Source: Desulfobacterales bacterium (GTDB lineage: Bacteria > Desulfobacterota > Desulfobulbia > Desulfobulbales > BM004). From it: a stretch of 5,082 nucleotides of DNA. Every line of letters starts with the position of its first letter. The stretch's first letter is position 1. Location of the stretch: assembly GCA_012974315.1 (NCBI GenBank), contig JAAXQI010000222.1:1-5082 (forward strand), read 5' to 3'. The notes beneath the pieces are model-generated. The model was not told the DNA's origin. It saw only the letters and a list, made by a program, of their open reading frames with translations, and made no database searches. Positions 1 to 5,065 of the stretch are shown here, one piece after another. The position numbers were made by a program, and so were the translations under genes.

Positions 1-19
1 AGATGTGTATAAGAGACAG
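1..19 (+). other. Synthetic Tn5 mosaic-end adapter (library artefact)
   Basis: The first 19 bases, AGATGTGTATAAGAGACAG, are exactly the hyperactive Tn5 mosaic end used in tagmentation libraries. The mosaic end is an engineered hybrid of the IS50 outer and inner ends, so it is not expected in a natural genome. It is untrimmed adapter. An open frame that appears to start with GTG at position 5 begins inside it, so its first five codons are not biological. Confidence 0.97.
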
Positions 20-355
20 TTACTGGGGAGAAACGATCTTCAAGATAATGATGTAGGAATTGTTATAGGGCGCAATCAACCACCTTTGTATGCTATTGAA
101 AACTCAGCAAGAGCTATCTTCGGTCTTGAAGAGGAACCTATAAGACTGGGTTCGACAAAAGTGCCACGCGCCTACAATATGAGGGATGGCTCCCATCAGT
201 GGGTAGACGTGTGGGAGATGGTAGATGAGCGGTGCCAAATAATTATGGCACTACATAGAGAAAAACAGATAGTGCAAGGTGCTGACCGGTTGAGGATGAT
301 CCACAACAAAAACCAAAAAAGGGTGCCGTTGCGCCAAGTGGGCGGCCACCTCTAA
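20..355 (+). CDS. Unrecognised protein, 5'-truncated N-terminal part of a frameshifted gene
   Basis: This frame is open from the adapter junction to TAA at 353..355. The true start lies outside the window. The readable part, starting LLGRNDLQDNDVGIVIGRNQ, is soluble-looking and mixed alpha/beta, with a segment reading VPRAYNMRDGSHQWVDVWEM; I do not recognise a family. It has no signal peptide, membrane helix or cysteine cluster, though the missing N-terminus could hold one. The last dozen codons after the A6 run at 315..320 (RVPLRQVGGHL) look unnatural. The overlapping frame instead reads on smoothly into the downstream ORF, so I treat 20..319 as the coding part and 320..355 as out-of-frame read-through. 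Adding one A joins both parts into a protein of at least 315 residues. Confidence is high that this is coding and low for any function. Confidence 0.7.
   Translation, partial: LLGRNDLQDNDVGIVIGRNQPPLYAIENSARAIFGLEEEPIRLGSTKVPRAYNMRDGSHQWVDVWEMVDERCQIIMALHREKQIVQGADRLRMIHNKNQKRVPLRQVGGHL
315..321 (+). other. Probable frameshift site (A6 homopolymer)
   Basis: Six A residues at 315..320 are followed by GGG. Reading CAA AAA AGG keeps the upstream frame and soon reaches a stop. With one added A the reading becomes CAA AAA AAG GGT GCC, that is Q-K-K-G-A, and runs without interruption into the downstream frame. Homopolymer loss during amplification or sequencing is the simplest cause; a true mutation or transcript slippage is possible. 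The phase does not match the canonical A-AAA-AAG ribosomal slippery heptamer. Confidence 0.7.
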
Positions 356-966
356 AAGGTGCCAGAAATATTGAGGTCACCCCACCGCCACCCCCTGACC
401 TCGAGTGGTTGGCCAGTGGCCAGATGCAGGAAAAAGAAATCGTGGAAGACACACCCATGGTTCTCATCCTGATGAACAAGGGCCCTGGGCTGAGTACAGT
501 TAGAGAAGCCTATCAGGATGAAGGATTTTTACCGGGTTTTTCTGATTCACTTGACGACGCCATTAACAGGATGCGCTTCACCCCTTTTGCAGCCTTACTA
601 TTACACAGCCATTTTGAAGGAGATTCACTTGAGAGCAACAGCTTTCACATTTTCATAAAAAAAATGGCCATGATCAGGCGCCGCAATATTCACTACACTC
701 TTATCGGACCAGAATTCCAGACACTTTATGATCTGCAGGCTCTATCAAACAGCGCCAATCTTGTGGTCAATGACAATGAACTTAGCAACTTCAGGATTAT
801 CCTGAAAAAATCCCTTCACGAAAGCCAAAAGCTCTTTGGCCCCCTGGCTGAATCCATGGTGAGCCAGGGCCGTATTACCAGTTCCATATGGCTTGATATA
901 AAGATCAAGGCTGAACAGAAGATGAAAAGCGCTGTCCTAAAAGACCTGCTGGAAGTCAAGGGATAA
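319..966 (+). CDS. C-terminal part of the same frameshifted gene; proline-rich linker plus degenerate receiver-like domain
   Basis: This frame is open from 286, after TGA at 283..285, to TAA at 964..966. It has no convincing start: TTG at 409 and ATG at 424 both lack a Shine-Dalgarno, and coding character begins upstream of both. A natural linker (GAVAPSGRPPLKGARN, then five prolines at 382..396) precedes them, so this is the continuation of the gene at 20..319. From about 460 the predicted order of strands and helices matches a CheY-like receiver: strand VLILM (460..474), helix, strand, helix AINRMRF, strand FAALLLH (586..606), helix FIKKMAMIRRR, strand YTLIG, helix, strand NLVV (757..768), long final helix. 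The key residues are missing: no acidic pair after strand 1, histidine instead of the phospho-acceptor aspartate after strand 3, and no lysine after strand 5. If the fold is right, it is a non-phosphorylated pseudo-receiver. A short helical tail rich in lysine and glutamate ends the protein. The fold is inferred from pattern only. Confidence 0.68.
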   Translation, partial: KGAVAPSGRPPLKGARNIEVTPPPPPDLEWLASGQMQEKEIVEDTPMVLILMNKGPGLSTVREAYQDEGFLPGFSDSLDDAINRMRFTPFAALLLHSHFEGDSLESNSFHIFIKKMAMIRRRNIHYTLIGPEFQTLYDLQALSNSANLVVNDNELSNFRIILKKSLHESQKLFGPLAESMVSQGRITSSIWLDIKIKAEQKMKSAVLKDLLEVKG

Positions 967-1009
967 TATAATCAAATTATACTGTAGTTTTGTCGGCATC
1001 GTAGATAAA

Positions 1010-1038
1010 CACCCTTTCAGGACACTCTTTTAAGGGTG
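1010..1038. repeat. Inverted repeat, weak hairpin after the plus-strand gene
   Basis: CACCCTT at 1010..1016 pairs with AAGGGTG at 1032..1038, a 7-bp perfect stem with a 15-nt loop containing four T residues. It sits 44 bp beyond the TAA of the plus-strand gene. It lacks a following U-tract, so a terminator role is only a possibility. Confidence 0.4.
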
Positions 1039-1042
1039 CTTA

Positions 1043-1191
1043 CCTGAGGGGTATACAACAACTGAAAAGAGACTTCGGATAAGCAAAACGCAGTAAAGAC
1101 TTTGACTGAAGACTATTAACTGTATTTCGTACCCTAAAGGGCACTCTTTTTAGTAACCCCCTCGGAGTCTATCGCTTTCCTGAGGGGTATA
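1043..1191 (+). repeat. 13-bp perfect direct repeat pair CCTGAGGGGTATA
   Basis: CCTGAGGGGTATA occurs at 1043..1055 and again at 1179..1191, 136 bp apart. Each copy is preceded by a CACTCTTTT word (1023..1031 and 1142..1150) and by a CCCT/AGGG inverted pair, so the two halves look like diverged copies of one longer element. Function unknown. Confidence 0.65.
1158..1187. repeat. Inverted repeat, hairpin with GC-rich stem
   Basis: CCCCTCGG at 1158..1165 pairs with CTGAGGGG at 1180..1187, eight pairs including one G-U wobble, with a 14-nt loop. It could slow RNA polymerase arriving from either convergent gene, but neither side carries a run of T in the transcript, so it is not a standard intrinsic terminator. 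Confidence 0.4.
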
Positions 1192-1194
1192 AAT

Positions 1195-1260
1195 GCCTTT
1201 AGCCTCTCTTTTACCCCTCACTCCTCACGCCTCACTCCTGTATCTTTAGCCTTTAACCTT
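1195..1260 (+). repeat. Pyrimidine-rich low-complexity repeat words after mltG
   Basis: GCCTTTAGCCT (1195..1205) and GCCTTTAACCTT (1249..1260) flank a doubled CCTCACTCCT (1216..1225, 1230..1239). GCCTTTAACCTT also occurs twice in the 3' end of lon, in the same orientation relative to the gene. The copy at 1249..1260 begins about ten bases past the mltG stop codon. Confidence 0.65.
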
Positions 1261-1270
1261 TAAAACCTTC

Positions 1271-2284
1271 CTATCTACTTGCACGGTATCTCGCCACTGC
1301 ACGATTATGTTCCTTTAAAGTCCTGGAAAAATGATGACTGCTATCATCTTTTGCGACAAAGTATAGATAATCAGTTTCAGCAGGAAATATAACGGCCTGA
1401 ATAGTCGCCTCCCCCGGGTTGGTAATGGGACCCGGTGGAAGCCCTTTTATGATATAGGTATTATATGATGTGGAATTTTTTAATTCACTCTTCCTTAACG
1501 GACCTTCAATATAAGAGTTCCCGTAACGAACCGTAGGGTCGGCCTGCAGTCGCATGCCTTTTCCCAGACGATTGAGAAACACACTTGCGATCAGCGGCCG
1601 CTCACGGGAAAGACTGGTCTCCTTTTCAATTATTGCGGCAAGAGTGATAATCTCATGATGGGACAGGCTATGACGATAAGCATTTGAATTCCCCATTAAT
1701 TTATTATATATCTGAAAATGCTTGGCCACCATCATCCTGATAATTCCCTCTTCATCTTGCTGTCCCCTTGAAAGATTATAGGTGTCAGGAAACAGGTAGC
1801 CCTCAAGACTGTCTGCCTCTATTCCCATTTTCCTCAAAAACTTCGAATCATCTGCCAGGGCAAAAAATTTGGTCCGGTCAATCCAGCCTTCAGCTTCCAG
1901 AATATCTGCAACTTTTGACATTTCTGTGCCTTCCGGCATGGTTACCGGCCGATAAAGCACTTTGCCTTCCTTGAGAAGATTAATGATTGCAATCGGTTTT
2001 TTACCTGTTTCAAAACGGTATTCTCCGGCCCGAAGTTTTGTTGCTGCCCCTGTCAGTATGACCAGCATGGAAAAGCGGCTATCATCCATGATGACTTTGT
2101 TATCGGCAAGAATATGTTCTATTTCAGATACTCTGGTACGGATAGGGATAACGACGTCTATGTAGCTATTCGGGGAGGGGGAGGCTGGACTAATTGCGTA
2201 TACTCCGATCCACAAGAGCCACAATAGAGGAAATCCTAAAAAGAAAAGGCAGAAAACAGGAAGACGGAGACCAAGAATAGTCAT
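1271..2284 (-). CDS. mltG: Endolytic murein transglycosylase MltG (YceG family)
   Basis: MltG is an inner-membrane lytic transglycosylase that cleaves nascent peptidoglycan strands internally, probably setting glycan length as a terminator of polymerisation. This protein has 337 residues, the usual family length (E. coli about 340), and appears complete from ATG at 2284 to TAG at 1271..1273. An N-terminal membrane anchor spans about residues 8-31 (VFCLFFLGFPLLWLLWIGVYA). A LysM-like subdomain follows at about 42-110 (LRAGEYRFETGKKP), then the YceG catalytic domain. Family signatures visible are SLEGYLFPDTY (159-169), AAIIEKET with catalytic Glu220, LQADPTVRYG (247-255), YNTYIIKGLPPGPITNPG (274-291) and YLYFVAKDDSSHHFS (306-320). 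The ATG has no recognisable Shine-Dalgarno: the bases before it read ACTTCCAAACCC, and a tandem repeat begins ten bases upstream. I keep this start because it supplies the complete anchor. It lies 288 bp downstream of lon on the same strand. Confidence 0.97.
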   Translation of the reverse strand: MTILGLRLPVFCLFFLGFPLLWLLWIGVYAISPASPSPNSYIDVVIPIRTRVSEIEHILADNKVIMDDSRFSMLVILTGAATKLRAGEYRFETGKKPIAIINLLKEGKVLYRPVTMPEGTEMSKVADILEAEGWIDRTKFFALADDSKFLRKMGIEADSLEGYLFPDTYNLSRGQQDEEGIIRMMVAKHFQIYNKLMGNSNAYRHSLSHHEIITLAAIIEKETSLSRERPLIASVFLNRLGKGMRLQADPTVRYGNSYIEGPLRKSELKNSTSYNTYIIKGLPPGPITNPGEATIQAVIFPAETDYLYFVAKDDSSHHFSRTLKEHNRAVARYRASR

Positions 2285-2293
2285 GGGTTTGGA

Positions 2294-2362
2294 AGTGCCT
2301 AAAGTTACAAGTTCCGAGTGCCTAAAGTTGCGGGTTACGAGTGCCTAAAGTTTTGAGCTTTT
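2294..2362 (+). repeat. Tandem repeat, three 23-bp units upstream of mltG
   Basis: AGTGCCTAAAGTT is repeated perfectly at 2294..2306, 2317..2329 and 2340..2352, exactly 23 bp apart. The remaining ten bases of each unit are similar in units 1 and 2 (ACAAGTTCCG, GCGGGTTACG) and diverged in unit 3. The array ends ten bases from the mltG start codon, where a ribosome-binding site and leader would lie. There are no unique spacers, so it is not a CRISPR array. Confidence 0.88.
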
Positions 2363-2562
2363 AGCAATGGAAGCGAATAAAGCCAACAACTCACTACATT
2401 CTTGATAGTTTTGTTTGGCTTTTTTGATTTCTGATTACTTGTCCTTCCTGTGTTTTTGGAAGCAATGTCGACAAATTAATTATACTTACAGCAAACAAAC
2501 GAGTTCTCTTTTCAAGATTCTGAGAAAACTCTTTATTCTTCATAACTTTAGTCACTCGTAAC
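2334..2562. repeat. Long-range inverted repeat, 18 of 19 matching, across the lon-mltG spacer
   Basis: GTTACGAGTGCCTAAAGTT at 2334..2352 matches the reverse complement of 2544..2562 at 18 of 19 positions. In a transcript crossing lon into mltG, these arms could pair and close a loop of 191 nt, with the 3' arm 50 nt before the mltG start. A related partial copy (AGTGCCTTAA) extends the lon-side arm into the stop codon. Confidence 0.8.
2479..2484 (-). promoter_or_regulatory. Candidate -10 box (TATAAT) for mltG
   Basis: The minus strand reads AAGTATAATTAATTTG here, a perfect TATAAT. There is no good TTGACA at 16-18 bp upstream, and the nearest TTGAAA is 25 bp away. If used, transcription would begin near 2472 and give a leader of roughly 190 nt containing the tandem repeat. 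AT-rich spacers produce such matches by chance, so this is tentative. Confidence 0.3.
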
Positions 2563-2583
2563 TTAAGGCACTCTAGGCACTTC
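2543..2583 (-). repeat. Inverted copies of the AGTGCC repeat family overlapping the lon stop codon
   Basis: Read on the minus strand, this stretch holds AGTGCCTAG, AGTGCCTTAAGTTACG and AGTGACTAAAGTTATG, all variants of the 23-bp repeat before mltG but in the opposite orientation. The lon TAG (2573..2575) is formed by the CCTAG of the first copy, so the repeat supplies the last codons and the stop of the gene. Confidence 0.75.
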
Positions 2584-5008
2584 TTCCTGTACCCTGTGCC
2601 TTTAACCTTTTGCCTTTAACCTTGCCTTTCTTCGTCTCCCTGAAGGCAATTTTTAAAATCTGGTCCATGTTCTTTACCGGAATAAATTCCATTTGGGCTC
2701 TGATATCCTTGGGAATTTCAACCAGATCCTTCTTGTTCTGATCAGGGATAATGACCCTTTTGATACCGGACCTCAGGGCTGCAAGAGCTTTTTCCTTGAG
2801 GCCACCAATGGGAAGCACCCTTCCCCTTAAGGTAATCTCCCCGGTCATGGCAACATCCCAGGCCATCTTTTTCCTGGTAATGGCTGAATAGAGTGAAGTT
2901 GCCATGGTAACCCCTGCAGAAGGGCCGTCTTTGGGGATAGCGCCGGCAGGAACGTGGATATGGATATCAACCTCTTCAAAATAAGACTCTCCAAGCTTAA
3001 ATTCACCCATTCTCGACCTGCAGTAACTTAAGGCTGCCTTGGCTGACTCTTTCATTACATCGCCAAGTTGTCCTGTTAAAATAAGATTACCTTTACCCTT
3101 CATAATGACCGTTTCAACATAGAGGATTTCGCCGCCAGTCTCTGTCCATGCCAGGCCGGTGACCAGGCCTGGCTGGTCAATAGTCTCGACATCACATTCC
3201 GGTTGACACTTGGGAGGACCGAGATACTTGGGAAGGGTCTGCTTGGAAATAACATAGGCTCTCCGGCTGCCCTCTGCAATTTTTCGGGCGACCTTGCGAC
3301 ACACCTTGCCAATTTCCCTCTCCAAATTCCTCAAACCTGATTCCCGGGTATAGTGAGAGATGATACGCTTAAGGGTCTCACTGTCCAGCTTAATATGTTT
3401 TTCAGTGATACCGTTTTCTATCAGCTGCCGTGGCAGAAGATAACGGTTTGCTATTTCCAGCTTTTCCTCCAGGGTATAACCTGCAAGCCTGATGATCTCC
3501 ATCCGGTCGAGGAGGGGGGACGGGATGGTGTCGGTAAGATTAGCGGTAGTGATAAACATTACCTTGGAAAGATCGTAAGGAATGTTCATATAGTGATCGG
3601 TGAAAGAAAAGTTCTGCTCCGGATCGAGCACTTCCAAAAGGGCTGAAGATGGATCACCTCTGTAATCTGACCCTACCTTGTCAATTTCATCCATCATGAA
3701 GACGGGATTGTTAGCAGCAACTGTTTTTAAACCCTGGATTATACGACCCGGCATGGCACCTATATACGTTCTTCGATGACCACGAATTTCAGCCTCATCC
3801 CGCATACCTCCCAGGGAAACACGATGAAATTTTCGTCCCAGGGCTCTGGCGATCGACTGCCCAAGTGAGGTCTTTCCCACCCCGGGAGGACCGACAAAAC
3901 AGAGGATTGGACCCTTGGTCGACTTATTCAGTTGGCGGACTGCCAGGTACTCAAGAATTCTTTCCTTGACCTTCTCAAGACCATAGTGATCAGCATCAAG
4001 AACTTCCTTTGCGATCTTCAGGTCAAGCCTGTCGCGACTCCCCTTGCTCCACGGCACCTCGACCAGCCAGTCGAGATAGGTCCTGATGATGCCTGCCTCG
4101 GAGGAATCCGGGTGCATCATGTCCAAACGCTTAAGCTGCTTGGTTGCCTCCTTCTTTGCATGGAGCGGCATCTTTGCCTTACGTATTTTTTGCTGAAGTT
4201 CCTCAATTTCCTGGGCCCGGTCATCAACATCACCCAGTTCTTTTTTCAAAGCCTGCAGCTGTTCACGCAGATAATACTCCCGCTGCGACTTGGTCATCTC
4301 TTCCTTGGCCTCGGTCTGGATCTTCGCCTGCATGGTGGAAACCTCAAGCTCCTTATTGAGGTATTCTGCCACCAGCTTAAGTTTTTCCACAGGATCGAAA
4401 CACTCAAGAATCGATTGAGCCTCCGGGATTTTCAGACGCAGATTTGAAGCAACCAGATCAGCAAGCCGGCCCGGGTCTTCTATGTTATTCATGATCATAA
4501 TAAGATCCGAAGAGAGAATGCCGCGTAACGACATGATTTTTTCTGTCTGCTCCCGGACCGTACGCATGAGCGCCTCAACTTTAACGGTTACATCAGACAT
4601 TTCCTGCTCTTCAACTACCTCAATCCGGACCGTAAAAAATGGGTCTTTCTGTTTGAATTCTTTGATTTTTGCCTTGGTCAGAGCCTGGACCAGAACTTTG
4701 AGACGGCCATCCGGTAATTTCAGGGTTCGCATTATCATGCTGACCATGCCAACCTCATAAAGATCCTTGGAGTCAGGATCCTCCTGGGTAGCATCCTTCT
4801 GGGTCAGAAGTACCAGGAGTTTGTCCTGGGTGAGTGCTTCATTGACTGCTGCTACCGAAGACGGCCTGCCAACAAAAAGTGGAATTATCATGGAATTAAA
4901 AACAACAACATCACGCACTGCCATCAAAGGCAGCTCATCTGGTATCTCAATATCCTGACGCTCAGCAAAATCATCAAGATTGGCATGAATCGAATCATCA
5001 AAACCCAC
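2573..5008 (-). CDS. lon: ATP-dependent Lon protease (LonA type, S16 family)
   Basis: Lon is a cytoplasmic AAA+ serine protease that unfolds and degrades damaged and regulatory proteins, working as a hexamer. From GTG at 5008 the product is 811 residues, full length for LonA. Numbered from that start: N-terminal substrate-binding domain from about 26 (LPLMAVRDVVVF) to 215; coiled coil about 220-300; Walker A GPPGVGKT 373-380; Walker B with D440-E441; sensor-1 Asn490 (FITTAN); arginine finger about R502; sensor-2 R560 (GLRNLER); protease domain with catalytic Ser697 (PKDGPSAG) and Lys740 (GGLKEK), 43 residues apart as in E. coli Lon. All key residues are present, so it should be active. The GTG is preferred because GGGAGG lies eight bases upstream. 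An in-frame TTG at 5041 directly follows a TAG and has no ribosome site; it would add 11 residues. The last 17 or so residues (GKVKGKRLKAQGTGRSA) are basic, low-complexity and encoded by repeated DNA words. Upstream genes are cut off by the adapter. Confidence 0.98.
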   Translation of the reverse strand: MGFDDSIHANLDDFAERQDIEIPDELPLMAVRDVVVFNSMIIPLFVGRPSSVAAVNEALTQDKLLVLLTQKDATQEDPDSKDLYEVGMVSMIMRTLKLPDGRLKVLVQALTKAKIKEFKQKDPFFTVRIEVVEEQEMSDVTVKVEALMRTVREQTEKIMSLRGILSSDLIMIMNNIEDPGRLADLVASNLRLKIPEAQSILECFDPVEKLKLVAEYLNKELEVSTMQAKIQTEAKEEMTKSQREYYLREQLQALKKELGDVDDRAQEIEELQQKIRKAKMPLHAKKEATKQLKRLDMMHPDSSEAGIIRTYLDWLVEVPWSKGSRDRLDLKIAKEVLDADHYGLEKVKERILEYLAVRQLNKSTKGPILCFVGPPGVGKTSLGQSIARALGRKFHRVSLGGMRDEAEIRGHRRTYIGAMPGRIIQGLKTVAANNPVFMMDEIDKVGSDYRGDPSSALLEVLDPEQNFSFTDHYMNIPYDLSKVMFITTANLTDTIPSPLLDRMEIIRLAGYTLEEKLEIANRYLLPRQLIENGITEKHIKLDSETLKRIISHYTRESGLRNLEREIGKVCRKVARKIAEGSRRAYVISKQTLPKYLGPPKCQPECDVETIDQPGLVTGLAWTETGGEILYVETVIMKGKGNLILTGQLGDVMKESAKAALSYCRSRMGEFKLGESYFEEVDIHIHVPAGAIPKDGPSAGVTMATSLYSAITRKKMAWDVAMTGEITLRGRVLPIGGLKEKALAALRSGIKRVIIPDQNKKDLVEIPKDIRAQMEFIPVKNMDQILKIAFRETKKGKVKGKRLKAQGTGRSA
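2598..2629 (+). repeat. GCCTTTAACCTT repeat words inside the 3' end of lon
   Basis: GCCTTTAACCTT occurs at 2598..2609 and 2612..2623, followed by GCCTTT at 2624..2629. The period of 14 bp is not a multiple of three, so the two copies are read in different frames (K-V-K-G and R-L-K). The repeat is therefore a DNA repeat, not a protein repeat. A third copy lies just past mltG at 1249..1260. Confidence 0.8.
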
Positions 5009-5016
5009 AGGTATTT

Positions 5017-5022
5017 CCTCCC
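5017..5022 (-). promoter_or_regulatory. Shine-Dalgarno of lon (GGGAGG)
   Basis: On the minus strand GGGAGG is followed by eight bases and then GTG at 5008..5006, ideal spacing for a ribosome-binding site. This decides the lon start in favour of GTG at 5008 over the TTG at 5041, which lies upstream of the site. Confidence 0.85.
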
Positions 5023-5051
5023 GTATAATAAAAGTTTCCAACTAGAAACAT

Positions 5052-5065
5052 ATTGTCTATTGTCT
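5052..5065 (+). repeat. Two tandem ATTGTCT heptamers upstream of lon
   Basis: ATTGTCT occurs at 5052..5058 and 5059..5065. The last two bases belong to the adapter, so the genomic second copy is at least ATTGT. This may be the edge of another short-word repeat tract upstream of lon, cut by the adapter. Confidence 0.5.

Larger units (their letters stand above)
967..1270. other. Convergent intergenic region with repeated words, no gene seen
   Basis: This 304-bp stretch lies between the 3' end of the plus-strand gene and the 3' end of mltG on the minus strand. I see no convincing ORF or RNA gene. It contains a 13-bp perfect direct repeat, two weak hairpins, a small palindrome CCCTAAAGGG (1132..1141), a pyrimidine-rich stretch with a repeated CCTCACTCCT (1216..1225 and 1230..1239), and two copies of a GCCTTTARCCT word (1195..1205 and 1249..1259). 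Transcription of both flanking genes should end here, but no hairpin is followed by a clear U-tract on either strand. Confidence 0.7.
2285..2572. other. lon-mltG intergenic spacer
   Basis: This 288-bp spacer separates lon from mltG in the direction of transcription (minus strand). It contains a three-copy 23-bp tandem repeat next to mltG, an inverted related array at the lon end, and an AT-rich middle carrying a candidate minus-strand -10 box. No ORF, RNA gene or clear lon terminator is seen. A weak TTTTC/GAAAA hairpin lies near 2510..2530 on the minus strand without a U-tract. Confidence 0.7.

Noticed and set aside
315..321. Programmed -1 ribosomal frameshift on A6G
   Set aside because: The upstream frame reads CAA AAA AGG, which is not the canonical A-AAA-AAG phasing, and no clear downstream stimulatory structure was seen. 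A lost base is simpler.
243..479. Minus-strand ORF across the frameshift region
   Set aside because: It is glycine-rich low complexity produced by the antisense of the proline linker, with no ribosome site or family resemblance.
2294..2362. CRISPR array
   Set aside because: The units are directly adjacent with a 23-bp period, share most of their length, have no unique spacers, and no cas genes are present.
2379..2425. Plus-strand intrinsic terminator (AAAGCCAA/TTGGCTTT followed by T run)
   Set aside because: The stem is 8 bp, but the loop is 28 nt and no plus-strand gene ends nearby. On the minus strand, where the genes lie, there is no U-tract after it.
3353..4447. Plus-strand ORFs opposite lon (3353..3646, 3932..4447) and others opposite mltG
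   Set aside because: They lie antisense to strongly conserved coding sequence, have no ribosome sites and give no recognisable protein. They are shadows of the real genes.
5020..5063. lon promoter (TAGACA and TATTAT on the minus strand)
   Set aside because: The spacing is about 22 bp or more and the TATTAT is so close to the Shine-Dalgarno that transcription would start at or inside it. The true promoter is probably beyond the adapter.
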